Source: Alphaproteobacteria bacterium (GTDB taxonomy: Bacteria > Pseudomonadota > Alphaproteobacteria > Micropepsales > Micropepsaceae). From it: a stretch of DNA of 64,000 bases. The position numbers and the translations under genes were made by a program. Below, one piece after another: positions 39,945 through 49,667 of the stretch. The notes under the pieces are model-generated. The model saw nothing but the letters and a program-made list of their open reading frames with translations. It did no database searches and had not been told where the DNA came from. The DNA lies in assembly GCA_028865545.1 (NCBI GenBank), contig JAGWJY010000012.1, positions 1-64,000 of the forward strand, in the 5' to 3' direction. How positions within the stretch are numbered: the stretch's first letter is position 1; every line of letters starts with the position of its first letter.

Positions 39945-40427
39945 TTACGCGCGATGGTAGGGATGCCCGGCCAGAATAGTGAGAGCACGATAAATCTGCT
40001 CAGCGAGCATCGCGCGCACCATCAGGTGCGGCCAGGTTTGCGGCCCGAAAGCGAGGCTGCGCCCGGCCCTTTTGCCCGGCAACGACGCCAACCCGTCCGG
40101 TCCGCCGATAACAAAACAGAGGTCCTTGGTGCCGGCATCGCGCAGCGCGCCCAGCATCTCGGCGAAATCCTCGCTGGTCATGCCCTTGCCCTTGGCATCC
40201 AGCAGAATGATATGCGCCCCGGCCGGTATACGTGCGGCAAGCTTCTCCGCCTCGTCGGCCATCCGCGTCTTGGCGTCACGCGCCTTAGAGATGGCGACCT
40301 CTTCCGCCACAATGGACGGAAAGCCCATGTTGCGCCCCATCTGCACGGCGCGATGGATAAATTCGTCGACCAGCGTGCCTTCCGCCGTGCCGCGGGCATG
40401 GCCTGCGGCCATAACGGTCAACCGCAT
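39945..40427 (-). CDS. rlmH: 23S rRNA (pseudouridine1915-N3)-methyltransferase RlmH
   Basis: SPOUT methyltransferase that methylates pseudouridine 1915 in helix 69 of 23S rRNA, on assembled 70S ribosomes. The 160-residue product has the characteristic IILLDAKGKGMTSEDFAEML, the SAM-binding knot FVIGGPDGLAS and the C-terminal MVRAMLAEQIYRALTILAGHPYHR. The ATG at 40427 overlaps the stop of rsfS (ATGA), so the two are translationally coupled, as in many alphaproteobacteria. It is the last gene of the obgE-proBA-nadD-rsfS-rlmH unit. Confidence 0.95.
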   Translation of the reverse strand: MRLTVMAAGHARGTAEGTLVDEFIHRAVQMGRNMGFPSIVAEEVAISKARDAKTRMADEAEKLAARIPAGAHIILLDAKGKGMTSEDFAEMLGALRDAGTKDLCFVIGGPDGLASLPGKRAGRSLAFGPQTWPHLMVRAMLAEQIYRALTILAGHPYHRA

Positions 40428-40783
40428 CAGCGCGCCGCGTGGGCGCGCGCCGGTTCGTCCACCGACCACATGCCTTCGAGATCGTAATAGGCCCGCACTT
40501 CGGGACGAAAGACGTGGACGATCACGTCGCCGGCATCGACCAGCACCCAGTCGCCCTGCGCCAGCCCGTCGACCGGCCGCGTACCGTAGCCGGCTTCCTT
40601 CAGCCGCCGCGCCAGATGATCGGCGATGGAGGCAACATGGCGCGACGACCGCCCATTGGCGATTACGATCACGTCGCACAGCGAGGAACGGCCTTCGAGA
40701 TCGATGGTCACGATGTCCTCGGCCTTGTCGTCATCCAGCGACTTCAGGATGCGGCCGAGAACCTCGGGCGGAGGCGCGAGCAC
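40427..40783 (-). CDS. rsfS: ribosome silencing factor RsfS
   Basis: Binds L14 on the 50S subunit and blocks subunit joining in starvation. The conserved core of 118 residues is complete: LGRILKSLDDDKAEDIVTIDLEGRSSLCDVIVIANGRSSRHVASIADHLARRL, then GDWVLVDAGDVIVHVFRPEVRAYYDLEGMW. The shortest supported start is GTG at 40783, but this gives little ribosome binding site, and the frame stays open upstream through a 47-residue Lys/Ala/Pro-rich stretch to a CTG at 40924 with a good GGAGAA (see the next entry). Both ends are coupled: rlmH follows with ATGA overlap. Confidence 0.94.
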   Translation of the reverse strand: MLAPPPEVLGRILKSLDDDKAEDIVTIDLEGRSSLCDVIVIANGRSSRHVASIADHLARRLKEAGYGTRPVDGLAQGDWVLVDAGDVIVHVFRPEVRAYYDLEGMWSVDEPARAHAAR

Positions 40784-40924
40784 CTTCTTTGGCGCCGGTG
40801 CCTTGTGCGGCGCGGGCGCCTTCTTCCGTGCGACCGTTTTCTTCTTCGGAGCTGGCTTCTTGGCGGGAGCGGCTTTTCGGGCGGCGGGCTTTGAGGCCGG
40901 CTTGCGCGTCGTCTTGCGGGTCAG
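40784..40924 (-). other. in-frame Lys/Ala/Pro-rich extension of rsfS, possible CTG start
   Basis: In the rsfS frame, 47 codons upstream of the GTG at 40783 encode a basic, repetitive segment (KKAPAPHKAPAPKK, preceded by PAKKPAPKKKTVARKK). It has no ATG, GTG or TTG; the only near-cognate start in a good position is CTG at 40922-40924, five bases after GGAGAA at 40930-40935. The nearest in-frame stop lies about 60 bases further upstream. The tail resembles histone H1-like basic tails. Confidence 0.5.
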
Positions 40925-41009
40925 ATTGGTTCTCCGTTCGCGATCAATAGGCGAAAGGCGGACGGGTCTCTGCTTCTTTCAGCCGCTCGCTCCCTCGCAA
41001 ATACAGGCG

Positions 41010-41609
41010 TCATTCTAGCATGCCAGCTTCGCGCGCACCAAGGGCACGGATAGCCGTAGCGCTAGCCTCGTTGCGCCGACCATCCAGCACGACCAGCGCG
41101 GGCGCCCGGTTAAGCATCCGCCCGCGGTGGCGGGCGAAACGCTGCATGGCATTGGCGCGCAGGGGCGCCAGGATACTACCCGGCCGCTCGACCACGGCGA
41201 TAGGAACCAGCGCGGCGATCTCCGTCCAGCGCCGCCAGCGGTGGAACTGTTCCAGATTGTCGCTGCCCATCAGCCACACAAAGCGCACCTCAGGGAAGCG
41301 CCGATGAAGCGCCTTCAATGTGTCGATCGTGTAACGGGTACCGAGCGTGGATTCGACATCGGTAACGATCATGCGCGGATGGCGGTCGACCACCGCGCGG
41401 GCTGCCGCCAGGCGTTTTGCCAATGACGCCGGATCGGACTTCAGCGGATTCTGCGGCGAAACCAACCACCAGACATAGGAGAGGCCCAGCTGCTTCAGCG
41501 CGATCTCGGCAACATAACGATGCCCTTCATGGGCCGGATTGAACGATCCGCCGAACAAGCCGATGCGCAAGCCTTTTGCCACCGGTCCAGGCGGCCGAAG
41601 CCAAGTCAT
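41010..41609 (-). CDS. nadD: nicotinate-nucleotide adenylyltransferase
   Basis: Joins nicotinate mononucleotide with ATP to form deamido-NAD, the common step of NAD synthesis. The 199-residue protein has the nucleotidyltransferase motif [22 protein letters not shown] with the HxGH-type His residues, [25 protein letters not shown] and the C-terminal SATAIRALG (ISSTxIR-type). The ATG at 41609 overlaps the proA stop. It lies between proA and rsfS in one operon, which is the usual alphaproteobacterial order. Confidence 0.95.
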   Translation of the reverse strand: MTWLRPPGPVAKGLRIGLFGGSFNPAHEGHRYVAEIALKQLGLSYVWWLVSPQNPLKSDPASLAKRLAAARAVVDRHPRMIVTDVESTLGTRYTIDTLKALHRRFPEVRFVWLMGSDNLEQFHRWRRWTEIAALVPIAVVERPGSILAPLRANAMQRFARHRGRMLNRAPALVVLDGRRNEASATAIRALGAREAGMLE

Positions 41610-42879
41610 GGACGCGTCTGCCCGTTGCCGCACACGATGTATTTGAAGGTGGTCAATTGCTCGACGCCGACCGGGCCGCGCGCGTGCAGCTTGCCTGTGC
41701 CGATGCCGATCTCCGCGCCCATGCCGAACTCGCCGCCATCGGCGAACTGCGTGGAGGCATTCCACATGACGATCGCAGAATCGAGCGCCCAGAGGAAACG
41801 CTCGGCGGCAGAGGTGTCTTCGGTGACGATGGATTCGGTGTGATGCGAACCGTAGGTCTCGATGTGGCGGATCGCGTCCTCAAGACCGTTCACGGCCTTC
41901 ACCGAGATGATGGCGTCGAGATATTCCGTGCGCCAATCCTGCTCGCTCGCCGGAATTGCCCCAGCAAAGACGGCGCAGGCATCCTTATCGCCGCGGATTT
42001 CACAGCCGGCGGCATGCAGGTCTTCGAGAATCTGCACGCCGAGCGACTTCAGCACCGAACGGTCAATCAGCAGCGTTTCCGCCGCACCACAGATGCCGGT
42101 GCGGCGCATTTTGGCGTTGAGCACGATGGCACGCGCCTTTTCGGGATCGGCCTGTTCGTGAACATAGACGTGGCAGATACCTTCGAGATGGGCCAGCACC
42201 GGCACCCGCGCTTCGCTCTGTACACGCGCCACCAGCCCCTTGCCGCCGCGCGGAATGATGAGATCGATCGTGCCTTCGAGGCCGGACAACATCATGCCGA
42301 CGACTGCGCGATCCGTCGTCGGCACCATCTGCACAGCATCGGCGGGAAGATGTGCGGCGGCCAGGCCCTCGCGTAACGCCTCAAGAATCGCAGCGGAAGA
42401 GCGTGCAGACTCCGAACCGCCACGCAGGATCACGGCATTGCCCGACTTCAAGCAGAGCGCCGCAGCGTCCGCCGTGACGTTCGGACGGCTCTCATAGATG
42501 ATGCCGATGACGCCAATAGGCGTCGCCAGCCGCGCGATCTCCAGCCCGTTGGGGCGCGTCCAGCGCGCCAGTTCGCGGCCCACCGGATCGGGCAGCGTCG
42601 CCACTTCTTCTACGCCTCTTGCCATTGCCTCGACGCGGTCTGCGTCGAGCGCCAAACGGTCGAGCAACGCGCCGCTCAAACCCGACATTTTCGCCAGAGA
42701 CACATCCTGTGCATTGGCCGCCAGAATATCGTCCACATGCACTCGAATGGCGGCGGCGGCCGCCAGCAGCGCTGCGTTCTTGGCGTCTGCCGTGGTCTCG
42801 CGCAACGCGCGCGCGGCGTCGCGCGCGGCAATGCCGAGCACGCACATCTCGGCAGCAAGCGGCTCGTGTTCGTGCAGGC

Positions 42880-42883
<4 letters not shown>
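41606..42883 (-). CDS. proA: gamma-glutamyl phosphate reductase
   Basis: Second step of proline synthesis: reduces gamma-glutamyl phosphate with NADPH to glutamate semialdehyde. A 425-residue aldehyde-dehydrogenase-fold protein with the active-site region [19 protein letters not shown] (the catalytic Cys) and substrate segments [29 protein letters not shown] and IPRGGKGLV. It lies between proB and nadD with four-base overlaps on both sides, so translation is coupled to proB. The direction and order match other alphaproteobacteria. Confidence 0.97.
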
Positions 42884-45056
<2,173 letters not shown>

Positions 45057-45599
45057 TCAAGCTGCCTTTTTTCGCCCGAATTCCTCGCGCGTCAACGCCA
45101 TCAGATGGCAATAGACTTCGTGTCCGCGGGCCATGCTGTTGCGCGGCGCTGCACCGTCATGCCGGCAGCCCAACTTTTGCAGCACGCGGCCCGAAGCCGG
45201 ATTATCGTGGAACCAGCCCGCCCAGATGCTCACCGCCTTCAAGTCGTGAAAGGCGAAGGAAATCACCTTTTTCGCAGCCTCCGTGGCATAGCCCTGGCGC
45301 CAGAACGGCTTGCCCAGCCAATAGCCGAGTTCGAATTTTCCGTCCTTCAGATTCAATCCGCAATTGCCCATGAAAACGCCGTCCTGTTTGCGCGTCACCG
45401 AAAAACAGTAACCCTCGCCCTTGGCGAACTTTTCAGTCGCCAAGGCCACGAATTCATGCGCGTCGACCTCGCGATAAGGATGCGGCACGCTGGCAAGATT
45501 CTTCGCGACGTCCCAGTCGCCGATCCAGGTGGTGATCGCCGGCACGTCGCGAAATTCCGGCGGGCGCAAGAGCAGTCTCTCCGTTTCCAGTCTAGGCAT
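45057..45599 (-). CDS. GNAT family N-acetyltransferase (RimJ/RimL-like)
   Basis: A 180-residue acetyltransferase of the GNAT_3 (RimJ/RimL) type. Landmarks: LETERLLLRPPEFRDVPAI at the N-terminus, NCGLNLKDGKFELGYWLGKPFWRQGYATEAAKKVISFAF (acetyl-CoA-binding motif A with Q/R-x-x-G-x-A), and SGRVLQKLGCRHDGA. Targets of this type are protein N-termini or small metabolites; the substrate is unknown. The start ATG at 45599 has GGAGGG upstream. It ends 12 bases before obgE and lies after the rplU-rpmA terminators, a position where many alphaproteobacteria keep a GNAT gene. Confidence 0.9.
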   Translation of the reverse strand: MPRLETERLLLRPPEFRDVPAITTWIGDWDVAKNLASVPHPYREVDAHEFVALATEKFAKGEGYCFSVTRKQDGVFMGNCGLNLKDGKFELGYWLGKPFWRQGYATEAAKKVISFAFHDLKAVSIWAGWFHDNPASGRVLQKLGCRHDGAAPRNSMARGHEVYCHLMALTREEFGRKKAA

Positions 45600-45626
45600 G
45601 GCATTCCCTCCAATCAGCGAGGGAAC

Positions 45627-45654
45627 AAAAAAGGGAGATGGCGGACCATCTCCC
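45627..45654 (-). terminator. rho-independent terminator after rpmA
   Basis: A perfect 9-base stem (GGGAGATGG at 45633-45641 with CCATCTCCC at 45646-45654, loop CGGA) is followed on the minus strand by six T residues (A6 at 45627-45632). A second hairpin, GGCCGCCA at 45666-45673 with TGGCGGCC at 45680-45687, lies closer to rpmA without a T run. Confidence 0.85.
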
Positions 45655-45702
45655 TCGCACAAACGGGCCGCCAATTTCGTGGCGGCCTATGTCTTCAGCC
45701 GC

Positions 45703-45987
45703 CTATTCTGCCGCGGTCTTCGCCGCCGGAGCCGTCGCCGCAATCACGGATACAAACGTGCGGCGCTTGAAGCCCTTTCGGAACGCGACTTGACCGTCGG
45801 TAAGCGCGAACAGCGTATGGTCCTTGCCCATGCCGACGTTCTCGCCCGGATGGAATTGGGTGCCGCGTTGGCGCACGATCACGTTGCCCGCGACGATTTC
45901 CTGGCCGCCAAACAGCTTCACGCCGAGCCTCTGGCCCGCCGAGTCGCGACCGTTACGCGAAGAACCGCCTGCTTTCTTGTGTGCCAT
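45703..45987 (-). CDS. rpmA: 50S ribosomal protein L27
   Basis: Ribosomal protein L27 of the large subunit, near the peptidyl-transferase centre. The 94-residue product starts [22 protein letters not shown] and includes the conserved [24 protein letters not shown]. It follows rplU after 12 bases in the same operon and is followed by two hairpins that end the transcript before the GNAT gene. Alphaproteobacterial L27 commonly has the Ala-rich C-terminus seen here ([12 protein letters not shown]). Confidence 0.98.
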   Translation of the reverse strand: MAHKKAGGSSRNGRDSAGQRLGVKLFGGQEIVAGNVIVRQRGTQFHPGENVGMGKDHTLFALTDGQVAFRKGFKRRTFVSVIAATAPAAKTAAE

Positions 45988-45999
45988 GTCCGGGGTTCC

Positions 46000-46308
46000 T
46001 TACGCCGAAATTCCGGTGATCTTGATCTTGGTGAAGGGCTGGCGATGGCCGCGCTTGCGGTGCGTGTTCTTGCGGCGCTTTTTCTTGAACGCGATGACCT
46101 TTTCGCCCTTGCCCTGCGCGACGATTTCCGCGGTCACGGAAGCACCATCGACCAGCGGTGCGCCGGCCTTGGGCTTGTCGCCGCCGAGCAGCAGGACTTC
46201 GCCGAGTTTCAGTTCGCCGCCGACCTCGCCTGCGACCTTTTCGATGGTCAGGACGTCGTCCTTGACCACCTTGTACTGCTTGCCGCCCGTGCGGATCACC
46301 GCGAACAT
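46000..46308 (-). CDS. rplU: 50S ribosomal protein L21
   Basis: Ribosomal protein L21 of the large subunit. The 102-residue product starts MFAVIRTGGKQYKVVKDD and ends with VIAFKKKRRKNTHRKRGHRQPFTKIKI, the family signature. It is the promoter-proximal gene of the rplU-rpmA unit. A clear sigma-70-type promoter is at 46369-46396. A short leader of about 60 bases precedes the ATG. Confidence 0.98.
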   Translation of the reverse strand: MFAVIRTGGKQYKVVKDDVLTIEKVAGEVGGELKLGEVLLLGGDKPKAGAPLVDGASVTAEIVAQGKGEKVIAFKKKRRKNTHRKRGHRQPFTKIKITGISA

Positions 46309-46368
46309 GATTTAAGTCCTTGAATATAAAAGTTTTCTCCTGGAGACGCTGCCCCCAGAGAGCCGCGC

Positions 46369-46396
46369 AATATACTGACGGGGAAGGCCCGGTCAA
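46369..46396 (-). promoter_or_regulatory. sigma-70 promoter of rplU-rpmA
   Basis: On the minus strand, TTGACC (plus coordinates 46391-46396) and TATATT (46369-46374) are separated by 16 bases. Both match five of six consensus positions, and the predicted start lies about 55 bases upstream of the rplU ATG. Confidence 0.7.
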
Positions 46397-46450
46397 GCGG
46401 AACATCCCTGGCGCAGCTCAAACGGCAAGACTTGCCTGACGGAAGCTACT

Positions 46451-47002
46451 TTACCCCCTACGCGCATCTTTTTCTCTCGGTCTCACGAGCAGGCCCAGGA
46501 TAGCCAAAATCGTCAGAGCCAAGCCGACATAGAATCCGATGAATTTCGCCGTCGTCGCCTCGGCCGCCAGCATCACCAGCAGATCACTGGGGCCACGCAG
46601 CACCATCGTCAACTGCAGGCCATTCTCGCAGGCGTCGAACAGCGCTGCAGCGATGGGCGCTGCGGCCAGGATATCCATGGCGCGCCGCATCAAACCGGGC
46701 CTGGGTGCAAAGCGCTCGCGTGCTTCGACAGCGCCGTAATAGAGCGCGGCCGCGTAGAGCGGCATGAACAGGTAATCAGCGCCCAGACCGAAACCGGCCA
46801 AGGCCGCATCAGGCGGGCTTGTCCAGCGATCCAGGATCACGCGGATGCCCCAGCCGGTCTTCACCCCTTGCAGGTCAGCGACGCCGTAGCCGGTTTTCGC
46901 CCGCAGATAGCTGTCGGCGACGTTCAGCACCAGAAACGCCGCCACGGCAGCAGCACCGGTCCAGGCCCAGCGGGCATTGAGCGTTTTCCGGCTTAGTTGC
47001 AT
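46451..47002 (-). CDS. integral membrane protein of unknown function
   Basis: A 183-residue membrane protein with about four hydrophobic segments (AWTGAAAVAAFLVLNVADSY; YLFMPLYAAALYYGAV; a short one at IAAALFDACENGLQL; and FIGFYVGLALTILAILGLLV). A stretch between helices 1 and 2 is soluble (RAKTGYGVADLQGVKTGWG). I do not recognise the family. It runs on the minus strand upstream of rplU and is divergent from the phosphatase gene, with the ATG overlapping the promoter region of that gene. The stop lies 55 bases upstream of the rplU promoter. Confidence 0.68.
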   Translation of the reverse strand: MQLSRKTLNARWAWTGAAAVAAFLVLNVADSYLRAKTGYGVADLQGVKTGWGIRVILDRWTSPPDAALAGFGLGADYLFMPLYAAALYYGAVEARERFAPRPGLMRRAMDILAAAPIAAALFDACENGLQLTMVLRGPSDLLVMLAAEATTAKFIGFYVGLALTILAILGLLVRPREKDARRG

Positions 47003-47035
47003 CTTGTCCCCTCATCCCTTGGACGCGTCCGCTTC

Positions 47036-47641
47036 ATGCGCCCCTTGCTCGACATATTCTACAATTTCCGCTGGGTGCGCGAAGGCGAAGCTGCCCGATC
47101 GTCGCAGGCCCATTTCGGCGGCCTGCAGCGGCTGATGATGCGGCACGGCCTGCGCGCCGTTATCAACCTGCGCGGCGAGAACAGCGATCTATCGTGGTGG
47201 CGCTATGAAAAGCGCGTCTGCGCCGCGCTTGGCGCCGGTCATTTCGACACAATGCTAGATTCACGCAAGCTGCCGACCCGGCCGATGCTCGTGTGTCTGA
47301 TGGATGCTTTCGATGCCGCACCCAAGCCGTTCCTGTTGAAATGCTCCGGCGGGAACGATCGCACTGGGCTGGCGGCGGCGCTCTATCTGATTCATCGCGA
47401 CGGCTGGCAGGCGCGCGAGGGTGCCCAGACGCAATTCGCCGGCATCGCCAAGAAGCACCAACGCTGGCTAAAATTGTTCACCGCCTTCGCGCAGGAGGAG
47501 GCGCGCGGCCGCGCAATCGGCGACTGGCTCCGGACCGACTACACGCCCGAACACTTCGCGGAGTGGTTGAATATGTACGGCCATGGCGACAGTTTCGAGC
47601 GTATCTTCGTGGCGCCGACGCGCAGCCCGTTTCAATGGTGA
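47036..47641 (+). CDS. tyrosine/dual-specificity phosphatase family protein
   Basis: A 201-residue protein with a protein-phosphatase P-loop CSGGNDR at residues 103-109 (C-X5-R), followed by TGLAAALYL, the pattern of atypical dual-specificity phosphatases. The residue before the nucleophilic Cys is Lys (LKCSGG) where His is usual, so activity or specificity may differ. Upstream elements are INLRGENSDLSWWRYEKR (near the general acid region). The start ATG at 47036 is assumed; a TTG at 46997 would overlap the divergent gene. The stop abuts the 3' end of the minus-strand RNA candidate. Confidence 0.75.
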   Translation: MRPLLDIFYNFRWVREGEAARSSQAHFGGLQRLMMRHGLRAVINLRGENSDLSWWRYEKRVCAALGAGHFDTMLDSRKLPTRPMLVCLMDAFDAAPKPFLLKCSGGNDRTGLAAALYLIHRDGWQAREGAQTQFAGIAKKHQRWLKLFTAFAQEEARGRAIGDWLRTDYTPEHFAEWLNMYGHGDSFERIFVAPTRSPFQW

Positions 47642-47676
47642 AAGAAAAACGCCCGGTCGGGGGTGCCGACCGGGCG
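47641..47676 (-). terminator. rho-independent terminator of the small RNA candidate
   Basis: A perfect 11-base stem (CGCCCGGTCGG at 47650-47660 with CCGACCGGGCG at 47666-47676, five-base loop) is followed on the minus strand by TTTTTCTTT. On the plus strand no T run follows, so it works mainly for minus-strand transcripts, although it may also protect the end of the phosphatase mRNA. Confidence 0.85.
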
Positions 47677-47791
47677 TCGCTTGCGCCGTTACGCGCGAAG
47701 TGCCGGGAGGGGATGACCGACACCGCTGACGAAGGGCCCTATCCGGCTTGCGAGCGGGGGGGCAGTGCCTGCCGGAACCAACGCCCTTCGT
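47642..47791 (-). ncRNA. candidate small RNA with terminator (unrecognised)
   Basis: About 150 bases on the minus strand. Predicted transcription begins at an outer stem, ACGAAGGGC (47791-47783), which pairs perfectly with GCCCTTCGT (47737-47729); inside it, CCGGC (47775-47771) pairs with GCCGG (47747-47743), enclosing a C7-containing loop. A second C-rich single-stranded stretch (ATCCCCTCCCGG, around 47702-47713) follows, complementary in type to Shine-Dalgarno sequences. The RNA ends at an 11-base-pair hairpin with TTTTTCTTT. I do not recognise it as tmRNA, RNase P, SRP or 6S RNA. C-rich loops and terminator resemble trans-acting sRNAs; this is inference. Confidence 0.55.
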
Positions 47792-47798
47792 AAGGAAG

Positions 47799-47827
47799 AA
47801 CATATGCAAATTCGCCACAGTTTTCAA
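47799..47827 (-). promoter_or_regulatory. sigma-70 promoter of the small RNA candidate
   Basis: On the minus strand TTGAAA (47827-47822) and TATGTT (47804-47799) are separated by exactly 17 bases. The predicted start falls at about 47791, precisely at the first base of the outer stem. The surrounding 47800-47895 is much richer in A+T than the flanking genes. Confidence 0.5.
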
Positions 47828-47896
47828 CTATTTTTTCGAGATTCGGCTTGCTTAAGATTTTTTTAATGACAGTGCTAAAATTACAACGATTTGAAA

Positions 47897-48562
47897 TCAG
47901 CCTTGGAAAGTCGCGATTTTTTTGTTGATCGCATGCCGCCACGCTTCGGAGAGGCCCGGCGCATCGTGAATTCGACGCAATGCGTCGCTGTTTGGTGCTT
48001 TGGCGAATAGCGCGAGGAAGCTTTCACGCACTGTTGGACTGCGGCGTGTCGTCATGCGCAGCAGCGTTGCCTGACGTGCCGGAACGACGCCGCCGGCGAT
48101 GACGCGCAGATACCAGCCGCAACGCGCCGACAGCGTCATTGCCTGCGGCACATCCGGCCGGCCGGTGTGAATGGCGAGCTTGAAACATGGCGCACGCGGC
48201 TGGCTGACTTCGAGAAGCGCATCGCCCCACTCGAACCGATCGCCGATGCAGACGTCGTTTTCGTCTGCTCCGGCAAGCGTCAAGTTCTCACCGAAGGTAT
48301 TCGGTGCACAAAGGAGTTTCTTTTCCACCTCCCACCATCGCCAATGATCGGACGGATAGGCATAGACGGCCTTGTCTACTCCGCCATGAGCTTCAAGATC
48401 GGCCTGTCCATCACCGGCGATGCCAAGCGTGCGCAGCAAGATGCTGTCCACGGCCACAGCCTGCTTGGCTATTCCCGACAGCACCTCTTCGCCATTCGCC
48501 GTGCCGATGATCGCCGGCACGCCGACGTTGACTGAAAGGATGGAGATGGACTCGGGGCTCAT
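47897..48562 (-). CDS. MOSC domain protein (YiiM-like)
   Basis: A 221-residue stand-alone MOSC-domain protein of the YiiM type. The conserved core is GIAGDGQADLEAHGGVDKAVYAYPSDHWRWWE (residues 46-77), APNTFGENLTLAG and VCIGDRFEWGDALLEVSQPRAPCFKLA with the conserved Cys of the motif. The C-terminal helical part (FLALFAKAPNSDALRRIHDAPGLSEAWRH) matches the YiiM extension. MOSC enzymes handle sulfur from the molybdenum cofactor; reduction of N-hydroxylated bases is known for YiiM. It is monocistronic or at the end of the GST operon (12-base gap). Confidence 0.88.
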   Translation of the reverse strand: MSPESISILSVNVGVPAIIGTANGEEVLSGIAKQAVAVDSILLRTLGIAGDGQADLEAHGGVDKAVYAYPSDHWRWWEVEKKLLCAPNTFGENLTLAGADENDVCIGDRFEWGDALLEVSQPRAPCFKLAIHTGRPDVPQAMTLSARCGWYLRVIAGGVVPARQATLLRMTTRRSPTVRESFLALFAKAPNSDALRRIHDAPGLSEAWRHAINKKIATFQG

Positions 48563-48574
48563 ACCGCAACGGTA

Positions 48575-49237
48575 TCAAGCGCCGAGAGAGAAATCACGCG
48601 GCGGCGCGGCGAGGTTCCGCTCCGAAGTTTCCTTCCAGGCCGGCAGCGCGGACATGTCGGTGTACCAGCGCCGGATCGCCGCATAGGGCGCCAGCGGGAT
48701 TTTCGCCGGCTCCGCATAGTAGAGCGGCGACGCCAGGGAGAAATCGGCCACTGTCGGTTTGTCGCCGCAGACGAACTTATGCATCTTGAGCTGTATTTCC
48801 AGCACGGGCGCAAACTGATGGAAACGCTGCTCGCCCTTCGCGATCTCGGCGGCGTCCGGCGCACCCGTCTTCAGGAACCCCTTCACGACGTGCTCGAAAA
48901 TGAAGATCGCGCATATCGGATCCCAATGCGACGCATCCCAAAACATCCAGCGGGTGACGTCTGCGCGGCCGCGTGCGCTCATCGGCAACATGCCGGCCTC
49001 GGGCTTCTTGTCGGCCAGGTACTGAAGGATGGCGTTGGATTCCCACAACACGAAGGCGTCGTCTTCCAGGACCGGCATCCGGCCATTCGGATTGAGCGCC
49101 AGGAATTCCGGGCGCTTCTGATCGCCCTTGCCCAGATCGACAAAGCGGAATTCGTAGTCCAACCCAAGATGGTTGGCAGCCGCCAGCACTTTGAAACCGC
49201 GCGGGCTGTGAGGGAAGGCGTGGAGCGTCAGGCTCAT
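48575..49237 (-). CDS. glutathione S-transferase family protein
   Basis: A 220-residue soluble GST. The thioredoxin-like N-terminal domain has LHAFPHSPRGFKVLAAANHLGLDYEF and the glutathione-binding NPNGRMPVLEDDAFVLWESNAILQYLADK (cis-Pro, then E-S). The C-terminal helical domain is complete (FVCGDKPTVADFSLASPLYY). Catalytic residue near the N-terminus could be Ser11 (HSPRG). Substrate unknown. Its ATG overlaps the stop of the membrane-protein gene, so it is the last gene of the ArsR-SRPBCC-small protein-membrane protein-GST unit. Confidence 0.92.
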   Translation of the reverse strand: MSLTLHAFPHSPRGFKVLAAANHLGLDYEFRFVDLGKGDQKRPEFLALNPNGRMPVLEDDAFVLWESNAILQYLADKKPEAGMLPMSARGRADVTRWMFWDASHWDPICAIFIFEHVVKGFLKTGAPDAAEIAKGEQRFHQFAPVLEIQLKMHKFVCGDKPTVADFSLASPLYYAEPAKIPLAPYAAIRRWYTDMSALPAWKETSERNLAAPPRDFSLGA

Positions 49238-49641
49238 GATGGCTCTCCAACGATGGGTTCATGTCCAAAGACGGGAAACTGCAGGCCGGCGGCGAAGGTC
49301 AGGACCGCGGCGGCCAACAACATGTGTGCGGCAAAGAAAGCGCCGAAGAATGCGTAGAGAAGTACGGCAGTGCTCGCGGGCAAAAACGCCAGAAGCACGA
49401 CGACGGACTTCGCGGCCGCCCGGGGACGGACCGCGATCCAACCGTAAATCGCAGCAAGCAGGATCATCGTCGCGGAATCGCCAAGCCAAAAGGCCTTGAG
49501 CGCACTGCCGAAAAATACCGGCAGATTAGACTCTGTAATGGCTGCCACCGCCTTGCCGTAAGCGGCAGCGTGCATGACGCCGCCAACCGCCAGTATCAGC
49601 GACGATAACGTGAGCAGAAACCTCGGAAACCAACCGGCCAT
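49234..49641 (-). CDS. small membrane protein of unknown function
   Basis: A 135-residue protein with four predicted transmembrane helices (FLLTLSSLILAVGGVMHAAAYG, then AFWLGDSATMILLAAIYGWIAV, VVVLLAFLPASTAVLLYAFFGAFF and HMLLAAAVLTFAAGLQ). I recognise no named domain, though the four-helix form recalls DoxX-like proteins. The ATG at 49641 has GGAGGA six bases upstream and is chosen over an in-frame start at 49668. It overlaps the GST start and follows the 51-residue gene. A role in the same stress response as its neighbours is inference. Confidence 0.75.
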   Translation of the reverse strand: MAGWFPRFLLTLSSLILAVGGVMHAAAYGKAVAAITESNLPVFFGSALKAFWLGDSATMILLAAIYGWIAVRPRAAAKSVVVLLAFLPASTAVLLYAFFGAFFAAHMLLAAAVLTFAAGLQFPVFGHEPIVGEPS

Positions 49642-49667
49642 CGCATGTCCTCCGTCGCCGCGGCGCA

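Noticed and set aside
47739-47942. 67-aa minus-strand open frame across the small RNA candidate
   Set aside because: It would span promoter and stem elements and run into the MOSC gene; the structured RNA explains the region better.
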